From assembly GCA_046313675.1 (NCBI GenBank), contig JBKBXU010000052.1, forward strand, positions 1-17,690: a DNA stretch of 17,690 nucleotides. Reading direction: 5' to 3'. The first letter of the stretch is position 1, and every line of letters begins with the position of its first letter. Origin of the DNA: JBKBXU01 sp046313675. Its GTDB lineage: Bacteria > Bacteroidota > Bacteroidia > Cytophagales > Cytophagaceae. Position numbers and translations under genes: made by a program. This document shows positions 16,154-17,690 of the stretch, in pieces. Below the pieces are notes generated by a model, which made no database searches, was not told the origin of the DNA, and saw only the letters and a list, made by a program, of their open reading frames with translations.

Positions 16154-16365
16154 AAATTCACATAATCTACCATTTATACACTCATTAAAAAATTCAAATT
16201 ATAGTATATTTAATTATGACAATTGGTATATCATCTACATTATCTAAAGGAATAAGAAATTTCAAAAAAGTGATTTGTCGAAAAACAAAGGATAATTCAG
16301 CAAGACAGCAATAAAAAAAGGCATTTTTGACTCATAAATCACCCGGAACATTAGGCCTGGAAACA

Positions 16366-16393
16366 AAAAAGGCAGAATCCCTCCTGCCTTTTT
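16366..16393 (-). terminator. Intrinsic terminator downstream of fcl
   Basis: AAAAAGGCAG (16366-16375) and CTGCCTTTTT (16384-16393) are perfect 10-base inverted repeats around an 8-nt loop. On the minus strand this gives a stem ending in a run of T, 25 bp after the fcl stop. It separates fcl from the giant gene, which must therefore have its own promoter. Confidence 0.8.
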
Positions 16394-16417
16394 ACATAAA
16401 AATATATTCTAATTTTT

Positions 16418-17353
16418 TTAAACCGCCAACACACCTTTTTTCACCTCCGCATACACCCCTCTAATACCTTCCTCCAGTTCTATCTTGTGTTTCCAACCTA
16501 AGGAATGCAGCCTGGAGACGTCCATCAGTTTCCTCGGAGTGCCGTCGGGTTTGGAGGTATCGAATCTTAATTCGCCTTCAAAGCCTACAATCTTCTTTAC
16601 AAGAAGTGCGAGGTCTTTTATAGAGATGTCCTCGCCTGTACCAATATTTACAAATCCTGCTTCATTATAACTCTCCATCAAAAAATAACAGGCACCTGCC
16701 AGATCATCGGCATGTAAAAATTCTCTCATTGGTGATCCTGTACCCCAGATTTCAACAGAGGATTTATTTTCCACTTTGGCAGTGTGAAACTTCCTGATTA
16801 AGGCAGGCAAAACATGGGAATTCTTTAAATCATAGTTGTCGTTGGGGCCATACAAATTGGTAGGCATTACGGAAATAAAATTACAGCCGTACTGGAAACG
16901 GTATGCCTCACACATTTTTATACCGGCAATCTTAGCGATGGCATAGGGTTCGTTGGTCGGTTCCAACTCTCCTGTCAGCAAATAGTCTTCTTTAAGTGGC
17001 TGTGGGGCAAGCTTTGGGTAAATACAGGATGAACCCAAAAACATGAGCTTTTTAACACCATTTACATAGGATTGATGGATGACGTTATTCTGAATCATCA
17101 GATTATCGTATATAAAATCTGCCCTGTACGTATTGTTCGCTACAATACCTCCCACTTTGGCCGCAGCTAGAAATACATAATCCGGTTTTTCAGATGCGAA
17201 GAACTCTTTCACCTGTACCTGGTCTCTTAAATCCAATTCTTTGGAGGTACGTAAGACAAGGTTTGTAAACCCTTCTTTCTGAAGCTTTCTGACTAAAGCG
17301 GAACCCACCATTCCCCTATGTCCTGCTACATATATTTTACTGTTCTTTTCCAC
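16418..17353 (-). CDS. fcl: GDP-L-fucose synthase (GDP-4-keto-6-deoxymannose 3,5-epimerase/4-reductase)
   Basis: This 311-residue extended short-chain dehydrogenase is close to the length of E. coli Fcl/WcaG (about 320). GHRGMVGSA (11-19) is the NADP-binding glycine motif. The catalytic set is S108 or S109 with Y137 and K141 (YAIAK), and the epimerase pair corresponds to C110 in SSCIYP and H180 in NSHVLP. It makes GDP-L-fucose from the product of Gmd, which is not in the window. The start codon is GTG (17353-17351). An in-frame TGA lies 21 bp upstream and no in-frame ATG occurs before the glycine motif, so GTG is the only sensible start. It is monocistronic on the downstream side because a strong terminator follows. 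Its GC content is visibly higher than that of the wbp genes. Fucose may be a component of the same glycan or belong to general metabolism. Confidence 0.94.
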   Translation of the reverse strand: MEKNSKIYVAGHRGMVGSALVRKLQKEGFTNLVLRTSKELDLRDQVQVKEFFASEKPDYVFLAAAKVGGIVANNTYRADFIYDNLMIQNNVIHQSYVNGVKKLMFLGSSCIYPKLAPQPLKEDYLLTGELEPTNEPYAIAKIAGIKMCEAYRFQYGCNFISVMPTNLYGPNDNYDLKNSHVLPALIRKFHTAKVENKSSVEIWGTGSPMREFLHADDLAGACYFLMESYNEAGFVNIGTGEDISIKDLALLVKKIVGFEGELRFDTSKPDGTPRKLMDVSRLHSLGWKHKIELEEGIRGVYAEVKKGVLAV

Positions 17354-17437
17354 TATACTTGCTTCGTTGTCACATCAATTTAAACTCCTTTAAAAATAAA
17401 CCCAAAAAAAGACCAATACTAAAAGCATTATTAATTT

Positions 17438-17445
17438 CAAAAGTA
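17438..17445 (-). promoter_or_regulatory. Candidate -7 promoter element for fcl
   Basis: The reverse complement reads TACTTTTG, matching TAnnTTTG, about 85 nt before the GTG start. A clear -33 TTG is not seen at the expected distance. A purine-rich AAAGGAG (reverse complement of 17385-17391) lies in the leader, but too far from the GTG start to serve it. Confidence 0.4.
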
Positions 17446-17473
17446 GATCTTGATCGAGATTATGACCTCGCCG

Positions 17474-17690
17474 GTCAGGCCTTACTTTTCTCCTTGATGA
17501 GAAAAGTAAGCAAAAGAATCAAGGCCTGTGAGTAAATTTGCTAAAATTTCAATTCTTTCCGCTAAAAAATTTTAAACTCACCTCCTTCGTCGGCTCAAAC
17601 AGCAAAATTTTTTTCCGCTTCAAAAATTGAAATTTCTTAACGCAATTTCCTCAAGGGCCCCTAATTTTTCAATCCAACATCATATTTAAA
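17474..17690. repeat. Intergenic element with nested inverted repeats, probably a dispersed repeat
   Basis: CTTACTTTTCTC (17481-17492) and GAGAAAAGTAAG (17499-17510) form a perfect 12-bp stem with a 6-nt loop. CAGGCCTT (17476-17483) and AAGGCCTG (17521-17528) form an outer pair that overlaps the inner stem, allowing alternative folds. Further on, AAATTTCAATT (17544-17554) pairs with AATTGAAATTT (17625-17635), and TTTCCGCT occurs twice (17556-17563, 17612-17619). No open reading frame explains it. I believe similar blocks recur in intergenic regions of Bacteroidota genomes, but cannot confirm this here. It may continue past the window edge. Confidence 0.55.

Larger units (their letters stand above)
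15969..16365. other. AT-rich leader/upstream region of the giant gene, no gene called
   Basis: About 400 bases without a convincing coding region. It holds the probable promoter of the giant gene (16146-16153), a C6 tract (16121-16126), a 12-base palindrome ATTTTTAAAAAT (16096-16107), an AT-rich hairpin between direct repeats (16050-16085), and on the plus strand a 32-codon open frame (16216-16314) that I do not support as a gene. The predicted 5' leader of about 170 nt is long for this phylum. Confidence 0.6.

Noticed and set aside
16216..16314. 32-codon open frame on the plus strand between the giant gene and fcl
   Set aside because: It is short, lysine-rich AT-biased sequence with no ribosome-binding site, promoter or recognisable motif, and lies antisense to the upstream region of the giant gene.
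17354..17690. CRISPR array or IS element at the right edge
   Set aside because: The repeats are inverted, unequal and not regularly spaced, and there is no transposase frame or spacer pattern.
1..17690. tRNA, rRNA or integrase-type mobile element genes
   Set aside because: I saw no cloverleaf, rRNA segment, integrase or transposase in reading the window.

Overview
The window looks like a polysaccharide (O-antigen or capsule type) locus from a member of the Bacteroidota, in the Flavobacteriia/Cytophagia range. The evidence is a very large cell-surface protein with a type IX secretion (T9SS) type A C-terminal sorting domain, AT-rich DNA, genes with A-rich leaders and mostly no Shine-Dalgarno sequence, and promoter candidates matching the Bacteroidota -7 element TAnnTTTG. 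A run of 10 Ns at 14720-14729 shows it is a draft assembly.

Layout. (1) 1-3945, minus strand: one tightly packed operon read leftwards: Wzx-type flippase, left-handed beta-helix O-acetyltransferase, HisH-like glutaminase, HisF-like ammonia-channel protein, and an N-acetyl sugar amidotransferase (WbpG/PseA type) cut by the window edge. (2) 3946-4083: divergent intergenic region. (3) 4084-6823, plus strand: a three-gene operon with overlapping stops and starts, matching WbpE (3-aminotransferase), WbpD (N-acetyltransferase) and WbpB (3-dehydrogenase). (4) 6835-6867: a hairpin between convergent genes. (5) 6888-15968, minus: a 3026-residue exported protein with a signal peptide, a long AT-rich head, PKD/Ig-like repeats, an inserted beta-sandwich and a T9SS tail. 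(6) 15969-16417: AT-rich leader and promoter region, then the fcl terminator. (7) 16418-17353, minus: GDP-L-fucose synthase with a GTG start. (8) 17354-17690: fcl upstream region with a dense inverted-repeat element running to the window edge.

How the genes work together. WbpB, WbpE and WbpD are the middle steps from UDP-GlcNAcA to UDP-GlcNAc3NAcA. WbpG with HisH and HisF is known to turn an acetamido group of such a sugar into an acetamidino group. The two divergent operons together therefore predict an amidino derivative of a 2,3-diacetamido-uronic acid, O-acetylated somewhere in the repeat unit and flipped by Wzx. Fucose may be a further component. The 6-dehydrogenase (WbpA), any 2-epimerase (WbpI), the polymerase and the glycosyltransferases are not in the window. 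The T9SS cargo gene beside Wbp enzymes is noteworthy because, in Porphyromonas gingivalis, a Wbp-pathway sugar is reported to link T9SS cargo to anionic LPS.

Composition is mosaic. The wbp genes and the head of the giant gene are AT-rich, while the repeat/T9SS half of the giant gene and fcl are clearly richer in GC, with a fairly sharp change inside the giant gene near 11,280.
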